Notes: generated by a model from the letters alone, not told the origin. DNA of 64,000 nucleotides from Coriaria nepalensis (GCA_027186245.1 CP114489.1:8005501-8069500); one strand, 5' to 3'. Positions 23,540-38,500 are shown, numbered from the stretch's first letter. Numbers and translations: made by a program.

Positions 23540-26500
23540 CTACTTTGTTGTTGCTTCTCCATGATCCTTAGATGCCTGTGAGAAAGAAAGAATTCAGAAA
23601 TCATAAGCAGAATAAAAAGATGTATGTCTATGTCTTGTAACATCAACTTATGTTTTAGATTCAACTCTATTGCACAAAATATTACCTCAACAACGCGACG
23701 TATTTCACATGAAGCCTGAATTTTCCCAGTGCTAAAATAGGACTGAGCGTATTCTTCAATATTCTCCAGTCTGTAAGTCATAAGGTTCAACATGTTTCCC
23801 CATTTAAAGCTAGAAACCTTAAGCACAATTCAAATCATAAAGATTTCATGTAGGTTGAACAAACAAACATTAAAATATGTCCACAACTAGAACAGTCCAA
23901 ATGGCTGACTAATAACCGAATCCTTATGTAGCATAACAAAACAGATGACAAGTATTCATGGGAAAAAGGAGACAATATTGCAGTTTGCGGCGAAGAGCAC
24001 CGGTTCATCGTGAGAGAATAAAATCAAATCTTAATTCATAAGGGACATGAACCTTATTCTTCAATACTAGTGAAAGAAGTCAGTGTGTGACCAGAAGAAA
24101 TGTTATAAAGCTCGAGTGAAAGGAGAAATTACCTGTAAACATAATTTACCATGATACCACCACTTTGACGAAGACCTTTCTCTGACCTATCTGCTATCCA
24201 ATTAATTCTTTCAACCGTCTGTTACAAGTCAAGACTCTATTAAGAGCAAGCACATAAAAGTCATTTATCAATAAGTATATGAAGATCATCAGGGAATGAA
24301 CTTCTTCAATAGTGAAAGTTACGAAAATGAAAATATCACAACTACTCAATCTAGAAATCTAGATTGGAAGTCAGCTCTACATCAACCTACCATTATTACA
24401 TCAGCCACCCAAGAAATTAATAATAATACTAAACCAAAAATAATCATAATAATAAAATAAAGCATTATCTGGAGATATTGATTCCTTAGTAATGGCAAGA
24501 GTAATGCGCATACCGCTCCATTCTGTAAGTGGAAGTTTGCCACGGAATCTAGAGCTTTTCCTCTCTTTTTCTCTTGTAAAAGGTACCTACAATCGGAGAG
24601 CTGATTATTTACATTTTGTCCGTTCATTTAAAAGCAAGCTTCTCTATCCACTGAAGTTGGTTACCTAGTCTCGATTTCAATGATCAATTTTATTTCATTC
24701 CAAGTAAGATATATGAACTCTAATATCATCATGAGAGCACAATATATGTATTTATCAAATTTACTTCCAAGTACCTTTTACGGGAAGAAAAATAAAATTT
24801 TTCATACCTTGCGCATAGTCGCATTAAAGGGGCTTTTAGTACTGAAAGCAATTTAGGTGAACTAGTCCACTCATAGTTTGTTGAAATCAGCAATTTTAGC
24901 ATCACTTCCATGCCATTCTTTCCCGTATAAAACTCCCTACAAAAAATCAGTATTAAACAAAACTATTAACAAAAGATACTAGAAAGAATGTTTTTTCTGT
25001 CCCTTTCTATATTTTTTTGCTTTCTCCTTTCCTGTTATTTATAATTTACAATCTCCAAAGAGAAGCCTGTATTTTTAAATGATTCCTTGGCCCAGTGGAG
25101 CTTAAAGCCTTAATGAGTGAAGAACCAACCTCCTCGTATATGTTCTAGAGTTTCATAATGCATTATTTCACGGTTATTAAGTAGACAAGTAATATACTTC
25201 ATAGGATAATCAATACAGTAAAATATATTAGGAGATTCTAGTTATTTTCTAATTTATTTTCTATTATGATATTTCTATATATTAGATAGTTATTCCCTTA
25301 TATGTTAGTAGGGTTTCCCTCGGGATTCAAAAGTGTAATGCATATATTGTGTGAATAATATCAAGTTTCTTTAAAACGCACATGGTATCAAAGCCTTTTT
25401 CTCACGAAACCTAAAGATCATTCTTGTATAATAAAAAGGGGATAGCTACGGAGAAACAAAGCTCCTCGCCATCAGCATCCGAAGTCACCTCAAATCAAGA
25501 GGTCATGGTCGTGAGCAACCATGGAAGTTCAGATACAGTCATGTTCTCATTACAAGGCACAAACTACACAAGAACAACCATCTCCAAGGGTCCTTGTTAT
25601 CTGAGATGGAAAGAGAATACTTTCTCATACTATATTGAAAAGTGAAGCACATATATATATACAACTAGGAAACTAGAATTAAGCTAATTGACAGCTATAT
25701 ACATATAATATACAGCTATATACATATAATTGACACTCAACAAAATAGCATTGCTGAGAGGTAGAACAGACACCTCACGGTGCTCATGCTCTCATGTTCT
25801 CCACACATGTACTGAAACAGTTTTGTAATGGAGCCGTCCCACCTCAGCCTATCTCATCAACAAGATGCCTTCTTGGGTCCTAAAGTTTCAAACTCCATAT
25901 CAGACCCTTCTCAAGTCCTATTCTCATACCTATCTGATATCCATCATTCAATTTAAGGTACTCGGGTTTTTCACCTTTGTTCATGTTCACAGTCCACAAA
26001 GGAGCAAAATTAATCCTAGAGCAATAAGTGTATATTCCTTAGATACTCCCCAAACCAAAAACGCTACAAGTGCTACCCCCCAGTTACTCGAAAATACAAC
26101 AACTCCATGAATGTTACCTTCTTTGAACAACAACCTTTTTTCCCAAATCTGATATTTAGGTGGAGAATCATTTGCCAAGAATATCAGCTTGGAATGTTTA
26201 AGTTAGTGCCCCATAGCCTCAACACACCTCTCTTACTACCGTTGATCATTAACCCAAAGCTATTCAATTGGACAATTCCCTGGGGGACACTACTCAAAGT
26301 TCCTTGGATCCTCCTCTTTTAGACACTACTCAAACCCGACATGATCTCATCATGTATTCAAAGAGGAAAAAAAATCTAGTGGAAATAGATCCCTCAATAC
26401 ATCCAGAGCAGATCCAAAAGTCATAACCTAATTCAAGCCCGAGTGAAGACTTCCAAGGTACTAATCCTGAAATCTCTCTTAATGAGCTAACTAATGATCA

Positions 26501-29500
26501 CAATGATTGACTTATTGCTGTCAGGAAGGGTGTTAGATCATGTACAAAATATCCTATATATACATTTTGTGTCCTAACAAGGACTATCACCAAATTTCAG
26601 GGCATTTGTATACAATCTTGACAGAATTCAAATCCTCAACACGTAAAAGAAGCACTCAAATCACCGGAATGGAGAGCAACAGATTGGGATGAAATCCGAG
26701 CCCTAGAAAAGAATGAGACATGGGAGATCACAGAATTACCATCAGAAAAACGTCCAGTAGGTTGCAAATGGATTTTCACGATTAAGGACAAAGATGATGG
26801 AAGTGCGGATAAGTCCAAAGCTTGCCTAGTTGCCAAGAGATTCACTAAGTCCTATGGCATTGACTACGAAGGGACATTTGCTCCGATAGCCAAACTCAAC
26901 ACACTCCGTGTCCTTCTGTCCTTCTATCCTTAGTGACAAATTAGATTGGCTTCTTCACCAACTAGATGAAAAATGCCTTCCTTAATGAAGGCCTAGTAGA
27001 AGAAGTATATGGATATACCTCCTTGGGTTTGAGGCTCAAACAATCTTCAAGAGCTTGGTTTGAGAAATTTACAAAGATGGTTAAAAGGCATGGCTACTCT
27101 CAATGCCAAGTGGACATACATTGTTTGTAAATTATTTCCTACTTGAAGGATTGTCGTCCTCATTACATACGTGGATGATATTATCCTACAAGGGGATTAT
27201 GAGGAGGAGATGAACAGTCTTAAGGAGTTGTTAGCTAAATAATTTGAGATCAAGGACTTGGGAAGCCTCAATACTTCCTATGAATGGAAAGACAGTTGAG
27301 TATCTCAAAGGAAAAATCTAAGGGATCTTCTGCAAGAAATAGGAATTCTCAGGTGTAAGCCAATTGACACTCAAATGGATTGGATAGTGCATCAGTTGAT
27401 GAAAGGCAGATACCGAAGACAGGTTGGAAAACCAATTTATTTGTCCCACACCTACCTGAATATTGGATTTTCAGCGAATATGATGAGTCAATTTACGAAA
27501 TGTTTGAATGAGGAGCACAAGGAGTCAGTCGACCGAATCCTGAGATACTTAAAGCTAACTCCAAGAAAAGACTTGTTCTTTGGGAAGACATCAAGTAAGG
27601 GATCAAGGGTCAATCTCAAGTTATTGCGCCTATGTATAAGGGAATATCATGACATGGCAAAGCAAAAAGCAGTAATTAAGAAGGCTCATGGCTCATGGCA
27701 TCTACGAGAGAATGTGGTTAAGAAGGCTCTTGAAGGAATTAAGCATCTCGGTGGAGGAACCTATGAAGATGTATTGTGACTATCAATCTTCCATTAGCAT
27801 TGCTAAGAATCCAGTATATCATGACCGGACAAAACATGTGGTGATTGATCGCCACTTCATAAAGGAATAGGCAGAGGAGACATGCAAGCATGTCTTCAGA
27901 TAGTCGACATCCTCAATAAATCTCTACCAAGGGTTAAACTTAAAAAATTGAATCCCAATCTTGGTTGGATTAACATCTACAGTCAAGTTTGGGGGAGAGT
28001 AGAATATATTAGGAGAATTCCTTATATATTTCCAATTATGATATTTTTGTATATTAGGTAGATTTTTCCTCATATGTTAATAGGGTTTCCCTCCTATAAA
28101 AGGGATTCAAAAGTGTAATTCATATTGTGTGAATAATATCAAATTTCTCTAAAACTCACAAATATAGTCCTCCGTTAAGGAATGCCAACCTAAGAAATGT
28201 CGGTTAAATAGCTAGTGCTAAGTATATGACCAAATCAAGGGGGTTCAAGTACATATGTACGCTCAAAATAACACACATGAGGGGACGTGTTGAGAATATA
28301 TCACACATCTGAAGTCTTACGAACTTAGTATATGAGAAAGATGGATCACTCCTTTCATTGTCATTTGGTATTGAGATGGAAGCTCAAAATAACGCCACAT
28401 GAGAAGACGTATTGAGAATATATTTCACATCTGAAAGGGAAGGTCTTAGAAACTTAGGATATAAGAAAGATGAGTTACTCTTCTTATTGCCAATTGGTTT
28501 TGAGATGGAAGCCCAAACTTATACAATAGATTACATATATATATATATACTTGTTTTGTTTTGTTTTTTTGTTTTTTTTGTTTTTTTGTTTTTTTGTTTT
28601 TTTGTTTTTTTGTTTTTTTGTTTTTTTGTTTTTTGTTTTTTTGTTTTTTTGTTTTTTTGTTTTTTTGTTTTTTTGTTTTTTTGTTTTTTTGTTTTTTTGT
28701 TTTTTTTTTTTTTTGTTTTTTTGTTTTTTTGTTTTTTTGTTTTTTTGTTTTTTTGTTTTTTTGTTTTTTTGTTTTTGTTTTTTTTTAATTTATTTATTTA
28801 TGTTCTCCTAATTGTCTTTTCTCATCAGGATAATTCATTGCTAGATAGAATCCTCTTGTTAGAGGTGAAATGGATAATGATGCATCTTCACAATGTTCCA
28901 ATTAAGGTTGAGCATCGGTCAGATCAGATTGGATCTGATCTGATCCATCAGTGCTTTAATATTATATATATATATAAATATATATATTCCCCCTCCTCTT
29001 ATCTCTTATTCTCCTTTATCCTTTTTTTTTCTTTTTTCTTCTTCTTGGGTGTCTCATTTTTCGGTTTTTGTTGTAGTTATGTTTTCAATATTGGACTTTA
29101 TATTTTGATGTATCGTTAGCCAAAAGATTTAATAATTAATTAGTTGAAAGATTTATTAATCATCCAATCCGACATAAATAAAGTCGGTCAGATGTTCCAA
29201 CCGATATGGGTGTTATATTTTTTCATATCTGACCACAATCCAATAGGTCGGATCAGACCAGCACTGCTCAACCCTTGTTCCGATGTTCCATTGAGGGAAA
29301 GCTATTAGTCTTTTACACATACTTCCCTACTATTTACTTAATATCCTTAATTACAGGCTAAAATTTCCTATGAATACCTATTACTCCACATCCTTTACAT
29401 AAGAGGCTAAGAGTAAGTATACATGTAATTCCCTTTCAAAAAAAAAAAATAATAATAAGTATGCATGTAATTTACCTGGATGATTCCATTATAGCTTGTT

Positions 29501-32500
29501 CCTCTTCTGGTTTGAGAATGTTTTCCCAAAAAGTGGAAGCAGATCCATCTGGCAATGGAGGTGACCCATCTTCTGCTTCAGAGAGCTTTGACTGGGATGC
29601 CAGCTTAGATAAAAGCCACTGCATGAACCCTGGGATAGGGCTTAGAGTCGCAAATGTCTACAGTGAAACATATAAAGAAGTCAAAGCAGGTAAATTTAAG
29701 TAAAGAACAAGAAATTCATGCAAATTATGCAGAACCAGAAGATTTGCAATCCATTTGGGTTGCTATTTGGAGTCTCCCAAATGACATCACAATAGAATCA
29801 TTAGATGACTAACCAACAGCCAATTTCTTTCATTTTCAATTATTTTGTTCCCAAAAAAATTATCTATAAATCAGTCCGCTAGATCATTATTATCATCCAT
29901 ACCATGGCCATCTTTCGTTCACATAGGTTGGAGAACTGTGGCTTTTGCTTTGGATCTTAAATGTCTTAACAGAAGAATTTGTCATTGTTTCCAAGCAACT
30001 ATATTTCAAGTTATAATGGAGCTTTTTACACATAACATATTCATCAAGGGAATATAACTGTCAAGAAGCCTTTAAATGTTTATATGACGTCAATGACTAG
30101 ATATGTTACCTCAAAGTACAAGCTCATTTTTTCCTCACAAGTGAAAAAATAAATAAGCAACACACTGCCACATATGAGAGCCCTGACACGAATCAATTTC
30201 TTTTATCCATCAGAGTCCTCAAATTGTTAAGTTTTAGCCATCTAGAAGATACTTACATTAATATGAGGCATGTCTCTTTTCACCAGTGTTATCACCCGTT
30301 TAATGAGGAATTTTCCAAGGTTGATTCCTGCTAATCCAGGCTGCACAGTTTCGCAAAATAACTTAGATTAGGTATATTTGAGCAGTTGTTAAACTTGAAA
30401 TATAGAAAGTCCTGTTGTAGGGAAAAAGGCAAGAAAAAAAAAAGGCGTTCTTGGAATAAAGCAAACAAATTTAATGAATTTGTACAGACCAAATTTTTTA
30501 ATCTGAATCAAAGTACAATCCACTTTCTTATTTACAAATCACTCAGATTTAACTTTTCAAGATACCCAGTCCTTGCCTGCGGATTTCCTTATTAAAAACT
30601 GTAAGATTATATTACATACATTCAAGAAATAAGATAAAGAGACATTCTTACAAGGTTCAAAAGCATATATGCTAATTTTTCTTTAATTTTCCAAATAGGC
30701 AATAAACATACAGTTTCATCCAAAAAATAACTAGCAAATGCAGCTCAGTATTTAACTAGCATCTTTAAAAATTTGAACCACTATTTAAGAATTTATAATG
30801 GTATGTGTATCCATGATATTCAGATGTTATTCTTTCAAAAATAATCACAATTCATTCACACCTGGGTGGATGATATAGAGTAAAACAATGCGCACGTTGC
30901 ATCGCTTTCAAGTGTAGGAGGATCATCCCACAAAACTTCCTGTCAAACAAGAAACATTGTAGGAAAACAGGAAAATGGAAAAATAAAATGAAAAACATAA
31001 TTACAACAACAATCTGAGTAAGAAAAATGAAGATAACCTGTATAGTCTGAGCCACATTTTTCAAAAGTGCAACTTCAATAAAAATAAGAGGTTCACCTGG
31101 AGAGTTACAATCAGATTGCATAGATTAATAAAAGTATGCTAGCACATTCACATGTAGTCAAACCCTCTCAAAGTGTAGTGCAACAGATCCACAAAATATC
31201 ATCAGAAAAAGCATGGGACTTTAGTACATATTTTGCAGGTAACCTATATACAGCTAAGTTTAATATATGCTCAGGGTGCCACTATCTAACTCTGCCAAAT
31301 GATTTTATGATCAAGCTAGAGTCGATGAATTCAAAGAGCAAGAAATGCAGGAGCATGCTGTTAGCTTGTTACATTGTTAGCTAAGTCAGCAATGTGTTTA
31401 CATGACATTTATAGAATAGCATCTCATGGACAATGAATAAATATAAATGATTGCCAACTGAGCTCTTGAGGTTTATGAAAATCAACTCTTCATGATGCGG
31501 AATGGGAACTTTATACAAGAGAATTTATTTTTCATGCATCATAATTCAAGCGTTTGGAACAAGAGTATTTTATTAGGATTTCCTATTTTATATAGGTATT
31601 TTTTTAGTCAGTAGTGATATATAATTAAGTAATTGTACTTAGCATAAAGTCAAATATTAATCAACTTCTGCATTTGTAGTTTTGCAATTGAACATCTTAA
31701 GGTCTCTGAAAACTAGTTCCTCTCGATGGGAATGAAAAAGGCCATACGTATTTATTGTTTATGCATCTATATTCAAGCATTTTCAACTAGTATTTCATTA
31801 GATTTACTATATTATTAGTGAGTTTCCTATTTCATTTAGATTCTTTATTAAGTTCACTTAATTTCCTACTTTTATTTATCACTTTCATATTTAATTAACT
31901 TTCCTACTTTAAATAAAAAATATTGGGCAGTAAGTTTCTCAAGTTTCCTTGTCTTTTTCAAGTCTATTGTTTGCTAGATTGTTTAGAAGTATTTTGGTTA
32001 GTCTCCTACACCATTTTCCGTCTTATTACTTATAATCCTCTCTAAGTTGTAGCCTAGGGACATATTTCAAAGGATGATAATCATGATATGAATAAGAATT
32101 TATTTTGAGTTCTCTCAATCTTTTAAAGTTTGATGCTTTCTAGGAAGTGTGAGGCTTTCTCATCTCCTACAAATCATGGAGGACCTACACTATTTTCCGT
32201 ATTATTACTCAAAATCCTCTCTAAGTTGTAGCCTATGGACATATTTCAAAGGATGATAATCATGATATTTATAAGAATTTATTTTTAGTTATTGTTAGGA
32301 AATAGTCAATAAAGGAAAGATACTCACAGCTATTGTCTCTCCTATAATAGTGGGCTTATGGTTAGGCTAGAATAAAGGATTACCATTCATGTATAGATAT
32401 GACTTTTTTATTCCTATTTTTTCTCCTCCGTAACCTTATATATAGCTGATGTAACCTAGTAAAAGTAAGAAAAACAGAATCTACGTTTTTCATGGTATCA

Positions 32501-35500
32501 GAGCCATAAGACAGTATTCTTCTGGCCTTCATTGCCAAACCCTATATCAACCTTGAATTTTCAATATGTCGGATGATGACTGCTCACTGTGAGGAGATAA
32601 TCCTTCACCATGAGTCAAACAACCTGCAACAAATTCAACCAGCATATAGGTTGAATGGGAAAAACTATCTGAAATGGTCTCAATTTATCCGGACCTACTT
32701 AAAAGGTAGAGGGAAACTCAACCATCTCCTAGGAATGGGTCCGAAGGAGAGAGATCCGAGATTTCCAGCATGGGATGAAGCTGATTCGGTGATTTATGTC
32801 ATGGCTATGGAGTTCGATGCATCCTGATATCAGCGACATCTGCATGTTCCTCTCAACGACCAAGGAAATTTGGGATGCCGTTAATCAAACATACTCCAAA
32901 GCTCGCGATGCAGCACAGGTGTATGAGATCAAAGTCAAGACGCAAGGAACCAAACAGGGCAGCAAGACTATTATTGAGTATGCAAACGTCCTAGAGAGCT
33001 TGTGGTAGGAACTAGATCACTACCGGTGCATTAAAACTAAATGGTCAGAGGATGCTGCAATTATAAAACAATTTATTCAAAAAGATCGAGTTTATGATTT
33101 TCTTGCAAGACTTAATGCTGAGTTTGATCAGGTTAGGGTGCAGATCCTTGGTAAGGAGGAAGTACCATCTCTAAAGGAGACTATTTCAATCATTAGGGCT
33201 GAGGAAAGTCGTCGGGAAATCATGCTTGACCCTAAGAACATAGAAGGATCGGCTATGGTAACAAGACTAGGCCAACCTTCAATTCAAGAAGGAGGGAAGG
33301 CAGATTTACCAAGGTCTTCTGGACAAGACAGCAAGGATGGCCTATGGTGCACCTATTGCAAAAAATCTAGACACACGATAGAGAAATGTTGGAAGCTAAA
33401 CGGTAAACCTCCAAGTAGAGAGTGGGGCAACCGAGGAGGGCAGCAAAGACATCAAAATCAATCCCATTTAACCGCAAGTCAAATGAGTCAAGAACAACCA
33501 CATGATCGCAATGAGTTAAAAAAGGAGGAGATCGAGAAACTAAGGGGGCTATTAGAAAAGCTGGAGAAGCCTAGTGGTGCATGTCCTATTGCACTCTCCG
33601 GTAAGTTTCCTACTTCTCATGGACTAAATGTATCAAATAATGTTATTGGGAATTTATGGATTATCGACTCTGGAGCCACAGACCACATGACTCACTCTTC
33701 TCTAATATTTCGAACTTATACTCCCTGTGTATGAGATCAAAAAATAATCATTGCAGATGGTTCTCTTACTACTGTAGCAGGTGTAGGTGACATTCATCTG
33801 AATTCATCTCTTACACTAAGAAATGTTCTTCATGTCCCCAAATTATCCACCAACCTGATTTCAATTCAAAAACTTATGCATAGAGTGGCCGAAAGAAAGG
33901 ATGGTCACCTACTAGCTACAACAAGGGCCCTACTTTTCCAACATAATGTTCCAAAAACCTATTAGGGAGAAGCGGGACTTACAGCAGCTTACATAATTAA
34001 TCGTCTACCCTCTAGAGTTCAAGGATTTAAAACACCAATGAAAATTCTCTCTCAACATTATCCTGACGTGCGCACCACCAATAATCTCACCCCAAGAATT
34101 TTGTTGTAATGCATTTGTTCACATCCATAAGGAGAATCGAGGGAAACTAGACCCTCGATCGATCAAATGTGTTTTTGTGGGCTACTCACCAACCCAAAGG
34201 GGATACAAATGTTACCATCCATTAACAAAAAAATTCTTCATCTCTATTGATGTCACTTTTGAGGAGCACCAATCCTCTTTCACTCAGCCTTATCTTCAAG
34301 GGGAGTCTATACCACTTGAAGATAAAGACAAAGATCAATGGTTACTCGACTTACCACCCATCACTCGAAATTCTATTGAGCCAACCAACTCCGCAGACAT
34401 CCCTACACAAACCATATCTACACCACCTACTGAACCCATGACGAAGAATAATAAACAATGTGACACTATGAGATTTGTGCAGGTATATTCAAAAAGAAGA
34501 AACTCGGACCTTCCTCCTATGCAGGCCCAAGCCTCAACACCTACTCCTGGACATGAGGTAAATATAGATCATAACCCCTCTCTTCCATTAGTTCATGATC
34601 TTGATCTTCCCATTGCTCTTAGAAAAGGCACTAGAAAATGCACAAACACACCTCTCTATCCTTTAGCAAAGTATGTGTCATTTGAAAAATTCTCACCCTC
34701 ACACAAAAGTTTCCTAGTCAATTAAATACCATTAAGATTCCTGATACATTATCTAATGAGAAATGGAAGGTTGCTATGAAAGAAGAAATGCAAGCACTAG
34801 AGAAGAATCAAACATGGAGCATTATAGATTTACTAGCTGGGAAGAAATCTATGGGATGCAAGTGGGTGTTCACAGTAAAATACAAGTCTAATGGCTCTCT
34901 AGAGAGATACAAAGCTAGACTTGTGGCGAAAGGATATACTCAAACCTATGGAGTTGACTATCAGGAGACATTCGCCCCAGTAGCAAAAATGAATACCGTA
35001 AGGATTTTACCATCACTAGCAACTAACTTCTATTGGCAGCTAGAGCAATTTGATGTAAAAAATGTTTTCCTTCACGGTAACTTGGAAGAGGAGATATATA
35101 TGGATATTCCCCCGGGCTTCAAGGGAAATCTAAGCAACAACAAAGTATGCAAATTGAAGAAAGCATTGTATGGCCTGAAGCAATCACCTAGGGCCTAGTT
35201 TGGGAGATTTGCAAAGGTTATGCTGGACATAGGGTACAAACAGAGTCAATGAGATCATACACTTTTCATAAAACATTCAGATATAGGGGGAGTCACAGTC
35301 TTGTTGGTTTATGTAGATGATATAATTATAACAAGTAATGATAGAGAAGGAAGCCTTAAGGAGATGTTTGGTGAGAGAGTTTGAAATAAAAGAGCTTGGA
35401 AGATTGAAGTACTTCCTAGGAATCAAAGTAGCCCATTCTAAGGAGGGCATCTCTATTTCACAACAAAAATATGTGACTGACCTCTTAAAGGAGATAGGGA

Positions 35501-38500
35501 AGTTAGCTTGTAAGCCCGTTTCCACCCCCAATTGATCTTAATCATAAACTAGGGGAGGCACATGAAGATCCAGTTGTGGATAGGGAATCATATCAAAAAC
35601 TGGTAGGAAAGCGCATATATCTTGCTCATACAAGACTAGATATAGCATATGCTATGAGTGTAGTTAGCCAATTCTTGCATAACCCGAAAGAAGTTCACCT
35701 ACAAGTGGTCTTTAGGATATTGCACTACATAAATGGTAATATGAGCAAGGGAATTCTATTTAAAAGGAATATTGGGTTAGTTCTCGAGGCATACACCGAT
35801 ACAGATTATGCAGGTTCTCTCATTGATAGACGATCCACTACAGGATATTGCACATTTCTAGGGGGTAATCTAGTGACATGGAGAAGTAAGAAGCAAAATG
35901 TTGTGGCAAGATCAAGTGCAGAAGCAGAATTCAGGGCAATAGCTCAAGGAGTATGTGAATTACTATGGATAAAGATCATTTTAGAAGATTTAAAGATCAA
36001 ATGGGCAGAACCAATGAGATTATTTTGTGACAACAAATTAGCCATCAATATTGCACACAATCCTGTCCAACATGACAGAACAAAGCATATTGAAGTGGAT
36101 AGGCATTTTATCAAAGAAAAATTGGATAGTGGATTAATTTGTACTCCTTATGTCTCAACAAACAGTCAATTGGCAGATGCGCTCACAAAAGGACTTAGCA
36201 ACTCAGTGTTTCAAGGATTTGTCTCCAAGCTGGGAATGCAAGATGCATACTCTCCAACTTGAGGGGGAGTGTTAGAAAATAGTCAATAAAGGAAAGATAC
36301 TCACAGCTATTGTCTCTCCTAGAATAGTGGACTTATGGTTTAGCTAGAATAAATGATTACCATTCATGTATAGATATGACTTTTTTAGTCCCATTTTTTC
36401 TCCTCTGTAACCTTATATATAGTTGATGTAACCTAGTCAAAGTAAGAAAAACAAAACCTACATTTTTGAGTTATCTCAATCTTTTAAGGTTTGATTCTTT
36501 CTTGAAAGTGTGAGGCTTTCTCATCTCCTACAAATCATGTAGGACGCTTAAGGAGATTAACAAGAAAATTTAACTACTACCATTAGACTGCTAGGATCTA
36601 CGCCTCACGCCTATGTTCTAGGAATCACTACTAGAAGAAGAAAGTCTCAACTTTCTAAAAAGCTTAAGAAAACTCGGCTCAAATTTTTATTCATATCATT
36701 ATTATCATTATTATCATCATTCAAAATATACCCATAGGATATAAAACGTAGAGAACTTTAAGAGATATCAAGGAAGCCTACTAAGGTTTAAAGACAAACC
36801 AAAATACTTCTAGAATACTTTATGAAATTTTCTGAAAAGAGTCAATAAAATAACAAAACTAATTTAAACTAGAAAAAAGTGTAGAATAAAAAAATAAAAA
36901 TAAAATAAAAAAGTTTGAAAATAAGCAAATTAAAAGTGAACTTAACTAGTATTAATTGAGATGGAAAGAGAATACTTTCTTATACAATATTGAAAAGAGA
37001 AGCATATTTATATATACAACTGGTAAACTAGAATAAAACTAACTGGCAGCTATATACATATAATTACAGCTAATACTCCCCCCCAAGTTGGAGCATTGAT
37101 ATAATCATGTCCTACTTATTACAAAGATAATCAACACAAACCCCATTTAAAGCTTTCGTGAAGATGTCCTTCAGTTGTTCTCCAGTCTTCACACATCCCG
37201 TACAAATCAAGCCATGTTGAATTTTCTCACGAACAAAATGACAATCAATTTCAATATGCTTAGTTCGCTCATGAAACACACAAGATTTGATGTAATATGA
37301 AGAGTAGCTTGGTTATCACACCACAATTTTGCTAGTACTGTAGTTTTCAGTCCGACTTCAATCAAGAGCTAATATATCCATATTAACTCACACACAGATT
37401 GTGCCATAACCCTATATTCTGACTCTGTACTACATCATGACACAACATTTTGCTTTTTACTCTTCCATGAGACCAAATTTCCTCCAACAAAGAAAAAATA
37501 ACCTGAAGTGGATCTTCTATCCATTTTGGAACCTGCCTAATCTATATATGAAAAACATTCAATATGAGTGTGCCCATGATTTGCATACACGATACCCTGT
37601 CTAGGTGTTCCTTTCAAGTAACACAAAATTTGCTCTAACGCTGCCCAATGAAGAATTGTTGGGGATGACAAACTGAATGACAACACACTAACCGAATATG
37701 CAATATCTGGACGAGTCACGGTAAGATAATTCAACTTCCCAACAAACTTCCGATATCTCTCAAGATCTTCAAATAGTTCCCCATCTCCTGTGGGGTGTAT
37801 GTTCGAAGTCATTTGAGCACTACAAGGCTTAGCTCCCAATTTTCCTATCTCAGTTAATAGGTCAAGGACATATTTTCTCTAAGATAGAAAGATACCTTTT
37901 TTACTCCTTGTAACTTCAACACCCAAGAAATACTTTAGCACCCCCAAGTCCTCCGCGTGAAACTGAGTATGAATGAAAGTATTAAAAGATGAGATTCCCG
38001 TAGTATCACTTCCAATGATAACAATGTCATCCACTTACACAACTAACAGAATGATACCAACTCCTGATTGCTTGTAAAACACAGAATGGTCATACTTGTT
38101 TTTCATCATACCAAATTTTTCAATAGCGTGACTAAACTTTCCAAACCAAGCATGAGTACTCTGTTTCAAACCATACAAAGATTTTCGAAGCATGAGTACA
38201 ATGTGTCTTCCATAAAGGTAACATCAATGGAAATAAGATATTTGTTAAGACTGGGACAATAACACCTATAACCTTTCTGAAGACGAGAATAACCAAGGAA
38301 GATACACTTCAAAGACATGGGATCTAATTTAGTGACGTGCGGATGAACATCCCGAACAAAACAAGTGCTACCAAATATCCTAGGATCAATAGGGAATAGT
38401 GACTTATTGACTCTAGGACTCAAACTAAGACGATGATGGTTTGCAAACTGACACGACTCACAATCTAATGAAGACAACTTACTATATTGTGGACAAAATT

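Larger units (their letters stand above)
32293..36469 (+). mobile_element. Ty1-copia element in malonyl-CoA decarboxylase intron 7, integrase core missing
   Basis: LTRs of about 200 bp (32293-32492 and 36270-36469) are roughly 92% alike by eye. The target-site duplication GTTAT is perfect (32288-32292 and 36470-36474). The primer site TGGTATCAGAGCC (32493) abuts the LTR; the purine tract TTGAGGGGGAG is at 36259-36269. Gag (32573-33600) has one frameshift, a stop and knuckle [14 protein letters not shown]. Protease keeps [10 protein letters not shown]. The reading then jumps from protease end to [11 protein letters not shown], so the integrase pre-domain and the two catalytic aspartates are deleted and only the last Glu region stays. 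RT (34776-35530, YVDD near 35310) has stops; RNase H (35576-36262) is open. Confidence 0.9.

Noticed and set aside
28412..29119. Long phenylalanine-rich reading frames in three + frames
   Set aside because: They are translations of the T7G octamer array; all frames stay open because the repeat contains no stop.
29461..29703. 80-codon + strand reading frame
   Set aside because: Antisense shadow of malonyl-CoA decarboxylase exon 11 on the minus strand.
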